From Acanthochlamys bracteata (lineage: Eukaryota; Streptophyta; Magnoliopsida; Pandanales; Velloziaceae): a stretch of DNA of 64,000 bases. The translations under genes were made by a program, and so were the position numbers. A model generated the notes under the pieces. The model was given only the letters and a program-made list of their open reading frames with translations, was not told the DNA's origin and did not search any database. Position 1 is the first letter of the stretch, and each line of letters opens with the position of its first letter. This document shows positions 37,301 to 48,419 of this stretch, in pieces. The DNA lies in NCBI GenBank assembly GCA_019914995.1, contig CM034130.1, forward strand, positions 5,084,001 through 5,148,000, written 5' to 3'.

Positions 37301-37779
37301 TTCCAAATTATGCATGCATGTTTCTTGAGGTTCACCATTTAGTGAGATATTCTTGGATTAGTTATGTTTGTTCTGTACAAGTCAAAGTTGAAAGTCCATT
37401 GTTATGCTGAAACTCCACTGTCAGTGGATCTTGTTGAATAGATTTGTTACTCTTTAGCTTAAGAATATTTGCTGCATGACTCCTGATGCAAAGTTTTATT
37501 TTTATTTTTATTTCATGTATGTGTAGAACCTTTAGTACCCTGAAGGTACTTCTTTGTAGCCTTCTGCAGAATTTTCTATCTTTGTTTATTCTTTCTTGAT
37601 GTCAAAAGGTGAGGATTTTGTCTGAAACTGTGCATTCATCATTCACTATATTGCAGGGAACAGTTGAGGAAAGAATGGAAGCTGTACAGGCCCGAAAGCA
37701 GCGCATGATAATGGGTGCCCTTACTGACCAAGAAGTTCGTACTGCACGTATAGAAGAATTAAAGATGCTCTTTACTTGA
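31333..37779 (+). CDS. RAD5A: RAD5A: HIRAN-SNF2-RING DNA repair translocase/E3, complete, 19 exons
   Basis: Exons: 31333-31940, 32042-32177, 32334-32387, 32451-32600, 32687-32838, 32918-33002, 33083-33349, 33470-33616, 33695-33850, 34348-34415, 34589-34711, 34786-34885, 34977-35089, 35626-35901, 36013-36213, 36505-36598, 36699-36770, 37067-37165, 37657-37779; all GT-AG, 1007 aa (Arabidopsis RAD5A is about 1030). Domains in order: an N-terminal UBA-like segment ([20 protein letters not shown]); HIRAN about 92-200 ([30 protein letters not shown]); SNF2 N-lobe with Walker A DSMGLGKT (about 399-406), DEAH (552-555) and LTGTPIQ; RING about 772-811 ([23 protein letters not shown]); helicase C-lobe with [14 protein letters not shown] and HRIGQ (about 951-955); C-terminus EELKMLFT. 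Family knowledge: RAD5/HLTF proteins polyubiquitinate PCNA and remodel stalled forks in the nucleus for error-free damage tolerance. No lesion was seen in the reading frame. Confidence 0.97.
34528..34558 (+). repeat. poly-T tract in RAD5A intron 10
   Basis: About 30 consecutive T residues, shortly before the acceptor of exon 11. Length polymorphism is likely. It could be an extended polypyrimidine tract. Confidence 0.9.
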
Positions 37780-38753
37780 GTTGTAGTCCATAGGATCGAT
37801 ACACTTGCACCTTGGCTTCAGATGGGGAAGAGATACCATCAGCAATTAAGGACACTCTCCGAACTGGACGTTAAGATTTCTGGTGCTTCTAACTTATGGC
37901 TGTAATAAATTTGTAGGAATCTCCCTGGTAGAGAGTCTGAGTGGCTGAGGAACTATGTATCTATTGATTGTGATCCTCGACTCAGGTTGGAGTGATTTGT
38001 CTTTTTGGATGAGTGTGGTATCGGAAAGTTGAGTCATAGGCGGATTGTGGTGACTGAGGGTTACATGTACAGGCTGAATATATGTTTTCTGAAGCAACAG
38101 AGCTCTATAACGAATTATTAATCTAGTAATGGCCTAAAGGGGCATATATTACTGTGTACAATGGTACTTGGCTCATGTTCATGTGTCAATAGAACAGTTT
38201 ATAAATTATCATATCATGTATCAATTATTCTTATAGCCTCTGAATTGTTGGTTGCAGTTTGGGTTCAGGCTTACTTTTGGCTACGTTTTTTCAGAGAATT
38301 CTAGTAGCAGCCTAGAAGCAGAAGTCTGTCCGCAGTGAATGCTGCAGGAAGCTTCTTTAAACAGAATTCTGGGAATCTGGAGAGGTATGAGACAGATATT
38401 ATCTACTGTATACAATTAGTAGAAGTGCTTCATATTCAAGTTAGTCCTTCAGCTACTATGTATTCCCAACAAACTTCTGCAGAGAAGAGGTAACTCAATG
38501 AAGATTCTGACCAAATGTTGGAAACTTATATGTTTGAGTTTCCTGAATGTGTACCCGAGTCTTCTTATACTTGCTGAGCTACCGAAATTTGAGAAAAATA
38601 GGGCCGGAGCTTCAAAATCAGCCCCAATCTATCTGCTTTAATTATTACCTTGCAGCTTTAATTTCTTGTTTTTTGTTATCTTCTAACTGTAGTCATTATT
38701 AAAGAGAGTAGGAAATAGAAAAGGAGTTTGAATGCTTTTTTTCTGTGAGCTTA
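37780..38753. other. RAD5A 3' UTR and intergenic
   Basis: Follows the RAD5A stop (TGA, 37777-37779). Composition is gene-like as far as about 38250, then neutral. No second gene seen. Confidence 0.5.
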
Positions 38754-40520
38754 AGGCATGTTTCAAGTTCGTGGAACTCCACTCTCCTGCCAGAATTAGA
38801 ATTTCATAGACTTTTTATATTTTATTTGCACACTGGGGCTGTTTGGTTCAGCTTTTCTCCAACAAAATTTTTTAATTCTCCATTTTATATTTTTCAATAC
38901 ATATTTTATAAGTATATAAAAAATTTATTTAAAAATTTAGAAAATGTAAAAAAATTCTATAAAATAAGATCTTTTTATTGTATATTTTTATTATTTTTTT
39001 TGAAGTAAAAAAAATAGAACTCGTTTTTTAAAATGGACAAAAATATTCTTCATTTTACAAAAGTTCCATTTCATAAGTAATTTCAAACTTTCTCTAAACT
39101 GGGAACTCGAATTTCCAGTTCTACACGGGTGGAACTCCAGTTCCACACTCATTCCCCTCTCCACAAAGCTCTTTGTTGCAGTTCCTTTCTCCCAATTTCT
39201 TCTCCTTTCCGACGAGCTTCGCTTCTCAATTTCTTCTGGAGTCAAGTACATCTGCCTTGCTTCTGGAGTCAAGTACTCTCCGACAAACAAAGGCCTCGGG
39301 TGAAGTTTGGACTAATCCGGCGACGAAGGTCCTTATGCTGAAGCTCAAACATGTAATAAGATTGTGTTCTCTTAAGAGTTTCTTATCGAAAGGATGACCG
39401 ATAAGATGGAAAGCATCGTGCCGGACATTGGCAACAGTCTTGTGAGAAAGGTCAGTAGAACTGATGAAAATAATGAACCGAGCAACAAGGTAGTTGCCAA
39501 AGATGCCGAAGCCGGTAGATTTCATGTTTGCTGCTTATTAGTCTCAAAACTTGGACGGCTTTAGAACCATTGAGATAGTGCTGCCTAGAAACGGATCGAT
39601 CATCGATGGACCGGCGAGATGACCTTTCTCCTTTATGTAAGATAACTGCTCCATCAATAGCAGTAATGTCGCCAAACAGACGGCATACGGTAGCGGTAGA
39701 ACTCCCTCTAACCCCATTAATTAGTATTTCTGTCCGATTTCTTGGTTTTCAACTTGAATTGATATTGAAGAAGAAGAAGAAATTATTGAGAGAGAGTGAC
39801 AGCTTGGCATGTCAAGAAGATTGGTATTGGGTTTGCTGTTCTTCATAAGAACTCAAATAACAATAGCATATAAAGTTAAATGAGTCACTAAGAATAAAGA
39901 AAATGGTGAAGAAAAAAATGTAGAATGCTTTATCACGTGGCCATGTAACTGACATGTTATTATAATTCATATGTAATATATTTTATAATATAAAGTATTA
40001 TATGTTAATACAAATTTGATATATTTTATAATATTTAGTATTATAATATTAATTTTTATATTTTATTATACTATATAATAAGAATTAAAATAAATTTATA
40101 ATTTACATTATTATTATTAAATTATTATATCTTTCATATAATAAGTTTATTAAACAATAATAAGTATTCTATTAATTGAATATGTTAGATAATTATTAAA
40201 TCTTATATATAAAGTTTGTTTGAATTTTTTAATAAATAATTAACAAGATTTATTATTTTAATTTTTTTATTTATAATATTATATATCATTGTTAACTTAA
40301 TTTAGTTTACTTTCAAATCCAATTAAAATACAAAAATTAAATTTGACTTCCACTTCACTTTAAAAAGTAATTGAAACATAAAATCTAAACTCTACTTTCA
40401 ATCCACTTCGAAAATCAATTGAAACACAAAAGTTAAACTCCACTTCCAACTCATTTTTAAAAAATTTACTTTCAATTTTTCACATTCACGTAACTGCGTT
40501 ACAGATATTTGAACACGCTC
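38754..40520. mobile_element. expanded Tourist-like element with foreign filler and a nested MITE
   Basis: Ends AGGCATGTTTCAAG...GGAACTCCACTCTCC and ...TCACGTAAC, GAACACGCTC are degraded versions of the 7337 and 30297 MITE ends. Both sides carry TTA (38751-38753, 40521-40523). At 1.77 kb it is six times the size of its relatives. The extra sequence includes an AT-rich nested MITE (about 38836-39050) and a balanced-composition block, 39130-39860, of unknown origin with open frames on both strands (for example 39226-39525 on the minus strand). Direct repeats of family sequence at 40320-40450 suggest further internal duplication. Confidence 0.65.
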
Positions 40521-40524
40521 TTAG

Positions 40525-40775
40525 CATTGTTGGAAGAGTTTTTCTTTCACAACTTTTTATTTTACATTTTTTAATAAAGATTTTAGAATATTCTACAAAA
40601 TATTTTAAAATTTTTTTTAAATATAGAAAAATTCTAAATCACAAAATTTTTTTATTAGTTATTTTATTATTTTTTGAAATAAAAAAATAAAACTTGTTTT
40701 TCAAAAATTTTCAAAATATTTTTTTTTTCGAAAAATTTCTTTTAATAAGCACTCCTAAATATCCTTTAGAACATA
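40525..40775. mobile_element. AT-rich MITE
   Basis: An AT-rich block of about 250 bp with the layout of the 56-58 kb family (terminal GTTTTTCTTT..., internal ATTTTTTAATAAAG and ATAAAACTTGTTTTTCAAA). It abuts the right end of the expanded Tourist-like element. Confidence 0.5.
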
Positions 40776-42024
40776 TTTCACATACTAGAAATTTTAATTT
40801 TTTTCTTCAAAATTAAAAATTTTGAATCGTTTATATATTTTAATACTACAAAAAATTTAAAAATTTATTTCCATACTAATTTCTAATTTAAAAAATAATT
40901 TACTCTACTTTTAACTTTCTTTTAAAAATTTAAATTTAAATTTATTTTTAATTCGTTCTTATAAATAATTAAAATATAATAACTAAATTTTTATTTTAAA
41001 TTTATTTTAAAAATTCTAGTTTTTATTTTTGAAATTACTTACCTGCATTTGAAAGTCCAAGAAAACTTTCAAAACAAGGTAATTGAGTAAGTTATGCTTT
41101 GGGAATGCTTACAGAAAGGAAATGAATCTTTTGTGCTACGAAGTTCGTGAAAGAAATCATAATAATAATTTTTGTTTAAAAAAACTAAACGTAGTAGCTG
41201 TTTGTTTATTGACTTTATTATTCCTCGTTATAATCTACTATCCAGCAATTACTTTAATAATCAAATCCCAGGGATTGCCAGTTGCCATCCATTATCATCA
41301 ACTCCTTAGCTATTGATTATGTAAATTCATTTATTACATGGCTAGGCAATTCTTTTTTAATTTACTACAGCTTAATAAATAATAACTGGAAAAGAAAAAG
41401 CTGATTGCCGAAATAACCTCGTTCCTTCTTCCTCTCCTCTGAAAGAGTCCAAAGCACTGATACAACAGTCCAGCCAGGCCATAAAGAAAAGAAATGAAAT
41501 GAAGTAGAGTATTCAGTCTTGTCAGTAATTAGTTTTGACTCACCAAAGAAGAAAAACAAAACCAAGGGAAGAACGAGAAGAGCATTTCTAAGTTCTATCT
41601 CCGTTACTGTTATTCCCAAAGTGCCATTCTTCTTTGGAACAGTGAAGATGAAATTTCTACGGTGAAACCACCTACTTCAGCATAGGTTAGGTTGAAACAA
41701 AATAAGAGAGATTGCAAAAGGGAATGGAGGCAAGGGGTAATCGGAGGGATCAGAGAGATGGTGATTTGCTACTCGATTGAGTGCACAGCAGCAAGAGAAG
41801 CAGAGTAATTAAAAACCAAAACTATCCTATTCTACCTTATACCACCTCCTCCCGCCAACCCTTTTTTAAAGAAGGAACAAACACCCAACCCATTTATTCA
41901 GTCTCTCTCTCTCTCGCTCGCAAGCACACATTTCTCTTCTTGCTATTTGAAGCTTGGGACTGAAGAAGAAGAGGAAGTAGAAGAAAGGGGAAAAGGAAGG
42001 AAAAAGAGAGTGGATCCTGTATGC
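40776..42024. other. AHL upstream region
   Basis: AT-rich to about 41060, then gene-like composition. A CT-type microsatellite at about 41901-41923 (TCTCTCTCTCTCTCGCTCGC) and a purine-rich 5' leader precede the AHL start codon. The frame is open upstream from 41947 but has no earlier ATG. Confidence 0.5.
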
Positions 42025-45000
42025 ATGGAAGGCGCTGGCGGCCGCGGACTTGCTACAGTTGCCAGCCCTGCTCTGGCACCTCATATGACAGCGGGCAAAG
42101 AAGAAGAGGAGGAGACCTCTCCATCTCAAACACCGTCCCCTCCGGCTCCTTCACAAGGACCTTTTTCTGCCTCCGTCCCTGAAGGCACCCCTGCCAGCGA
42201 CGATATGAGAGCAGTGCCACCACCAGGCATGCCTTTGGGTATGATGAACAACACGGGCATGGCAATGGGGACGGCAGGATATGATTTTTCATCAGCGGGG
42301 AAGAAGCGGGGGAGGCCGAGGAAGTACGGCGTCGCCATGTCCCTTGCTCTCACTCCTTTTTCTCCTCCCTCTTCCGACGATGCCAAACGGACTCGTGGCC
42401 GCCCACCCGGTTCCGGAAGACGCCAGCTACTCTCAACCCTCGGTAATAAAATTTTAACTCACTTGGCTTGCTCTTCTTCTCTGTTCTGCAGCCTGCTTTC
42501 TTGGTCCTCACCGTTTACTGTTCTTTCTGACGGCTGCAGCCAGCAGCAACAGTAGTCTACCACCTTTGGCTCATCGCCTTTTAAGTTTCTGGGTCCTTTT
42601 AGACTTTGTTGACAGCTGCTTCTTTAGACCTGTGGGAGCAGTTTCCGTATATGGAAACTGGGCATACATGGAAGCTACCAGGAGTTTTTTCTTTGATTTA
42701 GCCAAGGGAACATATTGTTAGCGCAAAGGATTTTACCTTTCATCATTCGGAACAGGCTCTATAATTCTTTTCCTTTTCCATGTCCAGGAGAGTTGCTTGC
42801 GCTCTCAGCAGGAGGACATTTCAAGCCTCATGTTGTCACCATAGCTGCTGGAGAGGTAAGGAATCATTAATGCAAATCAAACTACACGTATCTCGAAGTT
42901 TAGTTTAACCGCTTCGATTTTCTTAAGAAAAAGTAATCTTCAGTTATCTGAGGACGGAGGCTAGCATTGGTTACAACTTTGTGTATTTGATGGCAAAGGA
43001 GATGAATGAAGGTTTCAACTTTCACTTAGATGACAACAAATTTTGTTTGCTGTGTTAGGATGTTGCTGCCCGGATCCTCTCCTTCTCTAAGAAAGGACCA
43101 CGGGCTGTATGTATCCTCTCTGCTAATGGGTCTATCTCCAACGTTACCCTTCGCCAGCCAGGTTCTTCTGGTGGCACATTAACTTATGAGGTATTGTCCT
43201 TGAAAAGTGCTCTTTTCAGATTCTATCATGCATAGAAAAATGTTTTTTGCATGCCTTATGTTTGAAAGCCTATTGTACTTGAAGCAGAACAGTGTCTTCA
43301 GTTTTCAAACAAAGATTTCTTTTATCTGGGGTTCATGCATTCTGCAAAGGTGCTTCAATGATTTCTGTTTGAACCTAACAGCATAATGGTTGTTAAAATT
43401 TCAATTTAAATATTAAAATTTTACGATTTTATATCAACAAAACGATCTTATTTGATGCAAGATCTCGATCTTACTTCTTATCTGTAAGATCCCGATTTTA
43501 ATTTTAAAATCTTTAAGATTCTAATTTTACTTACAATCTTACGATTTCAGTTTATAAGAAATTTTTATGAATCAAGAGAGCTCTTGAGCAAAGTTCGAAT
43601 AGCTAAAGAAGATCAATCATTTGTTTATAGTGGTGTAGTTGTGTTTGGTTTATTTTGTGAGGGATTTATTATGGGAGCAAAATATTTTGTATTTGGTGGT
43701 ATTTTGGATTATATTTTTCTTTTTACTTTAAGATGATAAAGACAATTGCTTGACGTTTAATTAATTGATTACATAAAAAATTAAATTTTCTAAATATGGT
43801 ATAAGTATATATTTATAAAATAATGACATAATCTGTAAAGATATTGTGATAATAAACTAAATGAATGTAAAAAATTGTTAAAAATATAGTTTATCTGAAC
43901 TACTAATATAAAAATTATTAATTTATTATATTAAGATAAAATATAAGAAAAATTATGTTTTTAATTTTTAGTAATTTTAATAAGTACTATCTAAATAGAG
44001 CCTGCACATCATTTGAAGTTATATCCTTGATTACAAAGATTCTTAGTATAATTGTTCATGCTTCAATTTTACTTTATAAAGCATGCCGAAAAATTTGTCA
44101 GGATACCACACACAAGGAAAAAAATTTACATGCTAGTGCTTATCTAGATGCTTCGTAGTTAGCATTGCCAAAGAACAAATACTGCATAAAATTACAAAAC
44201 AGTCGTGTTCTATTAGGAAAAAAGATCTATTGCCACTTATTTTCTCTTCCTATTTGTTAATTAACCTGGTGTTTTGATTTCCTCGAAATATGTTTTGCAG
44301 GGTCGTTTTGAGATTTTGTCCCTATCTGGGTCCTTTACAATTACAGATGATGGTGGCATTCGTAGCAGAACAGGCGGGATCAGTGTTTCACTAGCAGGAC
44401 CAGATGGCCGAGTGGTTGGTGGTGGTGTTACTGGATTATTGCTTGCTGCTAGTCCAATCCAAGTAATGAACTACTCTGATTTTCTCTACTGCTAGTATGC
44501 CATTGGCTTCACTTTAACTGGTGTGCATACTGCATATGAAGCTGCATCTATCTTAGATAGCCTTCTGTTAATATGCTTAGGAGAAGATAACGCAGTCACT
44601 CCTTGATTTTGGCAACAGTAAACAGCCACTAAGGTTTTGTCTCATGAACTGGAATGCCTACTAATATAAGGGATTTCAATGATCTGCTTCCCCAGGCTCT
44701 TGTGTATTTTCAGCAGTGAAACGCGTTCCAGATTTTACATAATTTTCTAGATCAGGTTACTTATTAATTTTCTAGATCAGGTTACTTATTACTCAGAGAA
44801 TGAACATATCAAGATTTTACTACATGAGCTAGTCGTGGACACTTTTGAATATATTTTGCAGACATGTTAATATGTATACCAGATGGCAACAATTCAGCTG
44901 TGGATTGAGCTGTGAAAGAAGCCTTAAGTTTGCACAATAGCATGTAGCTTTTACAAATTCCTTTTCTATTTGTAGATAATTATCAGCTCAACTGTGTTAT

Positions 45001-45494
45001 TTGAGAATGGTTGGTGGAGTTTCGAATATGTCCATAAATGCTTAGGTGATATGGATTTGAGTGTGTAGACTATAAGTCAAACTAAATCCATTTTGTGAAC
45101 GGTTTGGTCTCTTTATTTTGATTGAATGTAGGATTCATTGTTTTTTCTATTGTCCCATCAGGTCGTGGTTGGAAGTTTTTTACCAAATTATTTGAAGGAG
45201 TTCAGAAGGAAGGCAAATCTTGAGCCTTATTCCACTCCTTCCATCCCAGTTAATTCGGGATTACCGACAGCTGTAAGACCTATCTCTCAGGCAAACCCTG
45301 ATGAAGGATGTGAGACCCTCCCAACCTCGACGATGGTGGTACTACCTACTGGTGGAGATGTTAGTACCAATAACATGAACCATGGCCTCAACTCCAGCTG
45401 TGTACCCTTCCTCAGGGAGGGTTGGCAAGGGGTGGAGTCCTCAACGGAGCACAAATTCTCTCCTGACATCAACATAAGTCTGCCCGGCGAGTAG
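42025..45494 (+). CDS. AHL protein: two AT-hooks plus PPC/DUF296 domain, 5 exons, 370 aa
   Basis: Exons 42025-42442, 42788-42855, 43059-43190, 44301-44462 and 45162-45494, all GT-AG and in frame. AHL (AT-hook motif nuclear-localised) proteins bind the minor groove of AT-rich DNA, form trimers through the PPC domain and recruit chromatin factors to regulate development. Two hooks are present: KKRGRPRKYG (about residue 91) and RTRGRPPGSGRR (about 123). The PPC domain follows, about 142-275: GGHFKPHVVTIAAGED, GPRAVCILSANG, GRFEILSLSGSF (the family's functional hexapeptide GRFEIL), GGVTGLLLAASPIQVVVGSF. Two hooks plus this PPC form place it in the multi-exon, two-hook AHL clade rather than the intron-less one. 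The Ser/Thr/Pro-rich tail has no known domain. An out-of-frame ATG lies four bases upstream of the start. Confidence 0.95.
43390..44000. repeat. AT-rich repeat sequence in AHL intron 3
   Basis: Intron 3 (1.1 kb) contains a block rich in GATCTTA/CGATTTT motifs (43390-43560), then an AT-rich block from about 43640 beginning GTGTTTGGTTTATTTTG. They look like two decayed MITEs. Boundaries are not resolved. Confidence 0.35.
44741..44790 (+). repeat. exact 25-bp tandem duplication in AHL intron 4
   Basis: AATTTTCTAGATCAGGTTAC plus TTATT occurs twice head to tail with no mismatch, implying a recent local duplication. Confidence 0.95.
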
Positions 45495-47650
45495 CAAGGA
45501 GAAGTTCTCCATCTTCTTTTATCTCCACTCCCTAACACTCAGACTCTGTAGCATGCGGGAAGAATTCCTTTAAAAGTGATTAGGCTAATCAATTACAAGC
45601 TAGTTCCGTAGGCATTCTGATTTATGGTGGTATCTTATGGTACTTCAGGAACTTGGTAGTCAGCTTTATAAGTTTTTCATGTTGAATTAATCATTTTATG
45701 TGTGCTTGTTTTGAAGAAGGCCTGTATTTCTTCCTAAAATCTCCTTTAAAAAAAAACTGATTAAGGCTGTGTATCCGATTTTTGGAGCCTGTGACCCTGT
45801 CAACTTGATTCAGCGGTATGTGATTTATGTTTAATTCAGTTATTTGCTTGAAACTATACTAATAATGGTATGTTTGGAAGATGATAGATTGAAAAAATAA
45901 TAAAAGAACGAATATGAAAGAATAATTATTTAATTTTATAATATTTGAATATATAATAATTATAATGAACTAATTATGTTTGGATAGAAAGATAAATGAA
46001 TAAGTAAAAAAAATAAATTTTTATAAAATATTTAAATATTTTTTTTATTTATATTAATTAATTTTCACTAATATAATTTAAACTAACTTTATTAATATAA
46101 TTTTTAGATTAATTTTTTATATTAATTTAATTTTTTATTAATGTTTGATATAATTTAATAAAATTAAATAAATTTTAAATTAAAAATTCGATGATACAGT
46201 TTTATTATTTTTTTACCAACTAAAATCAATTAAACTTAAATAAATATAAAAGTTATAAATTATATAATAAAAAATAATATATATTAATTAAAATAAATAT
46301 TTAATTAAAAATATTTAATTAAAATAAATATTAAATAAGTACAAATTTTAAAAAATAAAAGGACAAAAGAGAAAGTAAATTCGCTTTCCTATTTGTCACC
46401 ATGTGTATCCATCAATTTAGTAGGTATATAATTCACCATGAAATATGGTGAGGGAAGAGGAACAATTTTTTTTCTCTTTTATTAATAAAATCATAAGAAT
46501 TGCTTTACTTTCACCATCGCTCTCCATGTGTACCTACAATACAAACAATCATAAGAGGTGAAAATAGGTAGGATATTGTCCAATTTATATTCGCATATGC
46601 TCTAAACAAGGGAAATATTGATTTATATTGTATTATCCCGTTACTATTTAGATACAAATATGGTTTTGTTTTGAAGTCCCAAACAAATGGGTATCCAGTG
46701 AAATACATAAACTATAAATATACACAATATAATAAAATCTTAATTTAATAAATGCTAATAGATGGTTCTAACTATAGTCTCCAACTATATGTTAATTTTA
46801 CGTACACGAAAAGAAATCAAAATTCTAAACTGAATTTTCTGTTATAATCTTGATTTTGGAGAGATATATTGAGAGATTTTATATTAACTGTGATAAACAT
46901 ATATATAATAATTGTACTTACACGAAAAGAAATCAAAATTCTAAACTGAATTTTCTCTTATGATTTTGATTTTGGGAAAGTTATCTGTAGTTGGTAATTT
47001 AAAACATATTGATTTGTGATAAAAATATTATTATAATATGTCACTATGATTAGCTTGCTTGTTTTTAAAAACATGATATGCTATTTTCTATGAAGTTCGT
47101 TTCACTATTTCTGACCAATATTGATATCCGATTATATAAATATGGTAGAAGATATAAAAATTTGATATGTCGTTCGTATTCGTACTCGTGATAATATAGG
47201 AATATATGAATATTGTTGTATGCATCTTCAAGGAACTAAACTATTGGCAAAAAAATTTCAAAACTAATAAAGCGAAGTGGGTTTGATTGTTCATTTACCT
47301 GATGTGCGTTGCAAAAGTTTATAGAAATGAGTTTCACAAGAAATTGGAAAAAGAAAAACTAACTTAAGTAGTTTGAATAATGATAAAAGTCAATTACAAT
47401 GTTATATTTTAAAATTACCCTAATTGTTAATTTTCATTAATATACAATAGTATTAATTCTTTTCTCACTTCTAAGGTTGTCTTTTACTTACAATTTTTTC
47501 ATACTTCTTTAGAGCATAGTGATTGTTGGGTTTTTCTTTTGAATGATTTTTTATATAAAAAAGCTTTTCTTTAATCTGATATTTTAAATTAAAATTTTCT
47601 ACTATATTTTTGACCTGAAGGGATCAAAGTATTCTTAGTACATATATATA
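45495..47650. other. intergenic, AT-rich with repeat remnants
   Basis: AHL 3' UTR, then AT-rich sequence. A possible MITE at about 45870-46560 starts GGTATGTTTGGAAG. A dispersed direct repeat pair is at 46803-46859/46919-46974. No gene seen. Confidence 0.5.
46803..46974 (+). repeat. direct repeat pair, ~57 bp
   Basis: TACACGAAAAGAAATCAAAA and the following 18 bases are identical at 46803-46840 and 46919-46956; similarity continues about 18 bp more with a few mismatches. The copies are 116 bp apart. Confidence 0.9.
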
Positions 47651-48075
47651 TAGAAGAAATAGAGGCACTCCAATCTTTATACACACTCTAGCGCACTCTA
47701 CGGCCGTTTGTGGCCGTAGAGACATTCAAATCCAATCTCTATCGTTGGATATGAAGAACTACGAGTCGTTAACATATTGACAAAATTTTATCTCGATCGG
47801 AATACAAATCGACCTCCATCCAGCCACTTGATCAAGATGACTAAAAAATGAGATATATATTTTTTGTTAACTTTTATTATTTGTGTCATCATTATCAAGT
47901 GACCGGATGAAGGTCTATTCATAGTCAGATCGAGATAAAATTTTGTCAATATGTTAACGACTCGTATTTCTTCATATCCAATGGTAGAGATTGGATTTGA
48001 AGGTCTCCAAGGCCACAAACGGTCGTGGAGTGCGCTAGAGTATGCATAAAGATTGAAGTGCCCCTATCCCTTTCT
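47651..48075. mobile_element. fold-back (hairpin) MITE in a TA-rich site
   Basis: The left arm (about 47661-47840) and right arm (about 47886-48067) are inverted copies with high identity. Shared blocks include GTTAACATATTGACAAAATT, ACTCTAGCGCACTC and CAAATCCAATCTCTA. The loop is about 45 bp. The element lies between TATATA runs, so a TA target is likely. No coding capacity. It can form one long double-stranded RNA hairpin if transcribed. Confidence 0.9.
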
Positions 48076-48419
48076 ATATATATATATATATACATTCTTC
48101 TTTTTTGTTTTTTATTTCTCAAAATTAACCGGTCTCACAATGCGTAACTTAGTAGTTATTTGTAATATTTTCATGAGATAGTAATACTAAAGAATATTGA
48201 AACTATCACTATATCACACAAAATCTACCAGCAACTATGTTAAAAGAGAACAAAAGAAATTATGTAGAAAATAGTGATTTACTCTTGAACATCTCATTAG
48301 TCACTTTTTTCACTGTGTCCATAACGATTCTTTTGCCATTGTTCAATCTCCCATCAATCATAATTCGAATAAAACATGAATTTTTCATCATTGTTTGGCA
48401 GTTCACTGAAAAATAAAAG

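Noticed and set aside
41947-42024. An extended N-terminus for the AHL protein
   Set aside because: The frame is open but contains no ATG before 42025.
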